8,189 nt of DNA, from contig JAAZIL010000042.1 in assembly GCA_012800885.1 (NCBI GenBank), positions 1-8,189 of the forward strand, read 5' to 3'. The notes under the pieces are model-generated. The model did no database searches. It was given only the letters and a program-made list of their open reading frames with translations, and was not told the origin of the DNA. Origin of the DNA: Candidatus Dojkabacteria bacterium (GTDB lineage Bacteria; Patescibacteriota; Dojkabacteria; SC72). The position numbers were made by a program, and so were the translations under genes. Shown here one piece after another: positions 6,876 through 8,189 of this stretch; position 1 is the stretch's first letter, and each line of letters begins with the position of its first letter.

Positions 6876-8189
6876 TTATTTAGTCCACCAATACGACTGC
6901 TTTATACCACTATTATCAAACCATTTACCGTGTCTCATTAACTGGTCCATAGATGGTCCTCCAGAGGATATATCAATATTTACAGAGGCAAGACCTGCTG
7001 ATAAACCGTGCTTTAATGTAACAAAAATATATCTGTACCTTACATACCTGTAATCCATATCTGAGAAAGAGGGAGCATCCCAGAGGGCAAGAAAAGAGAG
7101 ATTCTTAAATAGTAATATGTCTGAATAGAGTATATCTAGCGAATATATATCCTTAACACCGTATAGATAATACTCTGAAGGAATATATTCATGTTCATAT
7201 TTCAAAACCTTTGCACTCTGACTAAAACCATTCTGAGGAAACTTACCACTCCAGCTATCCACTTGAACAAAACCTCTATCCTGATCAATAGAGAGAACCT
7301 CTCCTTCAAGAATAAATCCATCCTCAACAAGTACTACAGTATCTCCTACGTTCAAACTAGTTATGTAATTAGAGTACCCAAATGGCATCTGATTAACAAA
7401 AAATTGCAGGTCATCTAAAGAATTGATGCTGGAATTACTCTGCAACTCTGCTTGAAAAGAGCTCTTTAGAATATATTCTCTACTAGGCAACTGGTGATAC
7501 TCTAAGATATCCTCTACACTCTTCTTACCCTCTGAAACTCTTACACTATGCACCTCTCCCCCAAAATTAGTACTCTCTTCACACCCAGAGGCTACTGTAT
7601 ACCCACTCGGTGCAAGTAGGAAGACCTGAGAGAAGGTATCTCTATTACCGTTGGTATAGAGGTCTGTATGATCCTCAGAGAGAGAGAGGGAGAAGAAATT
7701 CCTCTCTCCAACAATATATCTATCCTTAGTAACAAAACTCTTACTCTTATCAGATACTACTATCTCTCCACTCTCAAGTAGACCTACTTCAAACTCTTCT
7801 AAATTCAGTAGACATGCATTCTCACTCTTTAAAGGAGTAAAAAGTAAATCAATGTAATCAAGATTCCCTTCAATCTCTAAAGAGCCCTCTCTTTCTTCTA
7901 GGAGAATTGTATCTGTATCACCTAACCCTTTAACAAATCTATCTTTACCAAAAGTCAGAGTCTGGTCACTATCTGTTAAATACCCTATATGTAACATATT
8001 GAAATGAGAGAGATCCTGCCCAGGCTGAATATTTAACTCATTATTACTATCAGTATACTCCGGTATATATCTATCCTCAGAAGACCATTCAGACCAATTC
8101 ACCCCATCCTTACTACCCATATATTGTAGATATATACTGCTGTATTGTGAATTACTAATTAATTCATTCTTAGCTACTACCCTCTCATA
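6876..8189 (-). CDS. Large secreted/surface beta-rich protein, C-terminal 437 residues visible (5' end beyond window)
   Basis: I do not recognise a named family for the whole protein. The frame is open to the window edge. An internal ATG at 8120 begins the longest closed frame, but 23 further in-frame codons precede it without a stop. That stretch reads as a beta strand continuing into YLQYMGSKDGVNWSEWS, so 8120 is probably not the start. Seen: no membrane segment in the visible part; the sequence is rich in Ser, Asp, Tyr and alternating hydrophobic residues. One region, up to GGEVHSVRVSEG followed by a short helix, resembles the end of a LamG/concanavalin-like domain. A second, RYVRYRYIFVTL near the C terminus, echoes the opening strand. 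The tail RHGKWFDNSGIKQSYWWTK has a look I associate, from memory only, with large CPR surface proteins. An adhesin or cell-surface role is inferred. The stop is TAA, 16 bases before the prolyl isomerase gene. Confidence 0.75.
   Translation of the reverse strand, partial: YERVVAKNELISNSQYSSIYLQYMGSKDGVNWSEWSSEDRYIPEYTDSNNELNIQPGQDLSHFNMLHIGYLTDSDQTLTFGKDRFVKGLGDTDTILLEEREGSLEIEGNLDYIDLLFTPLKSENACLLNLEEFEVGLLESGEIVVSDKSKSFVTKDRYIVGERNFFSLSLSEDHTDLYTNGNRDTFSQVFLLAPSGYTVASGCEESTNFGGEVHSVRVSEGKKSVEDILEYHQLPSREYILKSSFQAELQSNSSINSLDDLQFFVNQMPFGYSNYITSLNVGDTVVLVEDGFILEGEVLSIDQDRGFVQVDSWSGKFPQNGFSQSAKVLKYEHEYIPSEYYLYGVKDIYSLDILYSDILLFKNLSFLALWDAPSFSDMDYRYVRYRYIFVTLKHGLSAGLASVNIDISSGGPSMDQLMRHGKWFDNSGIKQSYWWTK

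Overview
The window is AT-rich (about one third G+C by eye), and every gene I can support lies on the minus strand, tightly packed, with 10-11 base overlaps between some genes. An archaeal-type (form III) RuBisCO, a minimal comEA/comEC DNA-uptake set, a large secreted surface protein and a compact layout together suggest a Candidate Phyla Radiation (Patescibacteria) bacterium. That placement is inference: no rRNA or other phylogenetic marker was examined. The standard genetic code fits. Long frames are free of in-frame TGA, and the six visible stop codons are TAG (4) and TAA (2).

In the direction of transcription (high to low coordinates), the window opens inside a large secreted or surface beta-rich protein (8189-6876, 5' end cut off). 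A membrane-anchored cyclophilin-type prolyl isomerase follows (6859-6233). Next comes a DNA-uptake cluster: ComEA (6176-5481), the ComEC channel (5490-3970) and a separate membrane-anchored metallo-beta-lactamase-fold protein (3980-3174). This last protein corresponds to the C-terminal nuclease-like domain that is fused to ComEC in most bacteria. Together these genes describe envelope work: surface attachment, extracytoplasmic folding, and capture and import of single-stranded DNA, plausibly for nucleotide scavenging as well as transformation.

A translation block comes next: tRNA-Arg(GCG) (3144-3071), tRNA-Arg(UCG) (2997-2924), arginyl-tRNA synthetase argS (2901-1123) and tRNA-Pro(CGG) (1118-1045). 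The synthetase message is bracketed by tRNAs, two of them its own substrates, with only 22 bases before its start and 4 bases after its stop. The GCG anticodon is the most unusual point in the window. Bacteria nearly always read CGU/CGC with an inosine-modified ACG tRNA, whereas G34 is the archaeal solution.

A gap of about 540 bases (1044-506) follows, with no convincing gene. The window ends in the first 168 codons of a form III RuBisCO large subunit (505-1), preceded by a good candidate promoter placed so close to the ATG that the mRNA would be nearly leaderless. In CPR bacteria and archaea such enzymes act in the AMP/nucleoside salvage pathway, which would use nucleotides of the kind a DNA-uptake system could supply. 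That functional link is inference from gene content only.
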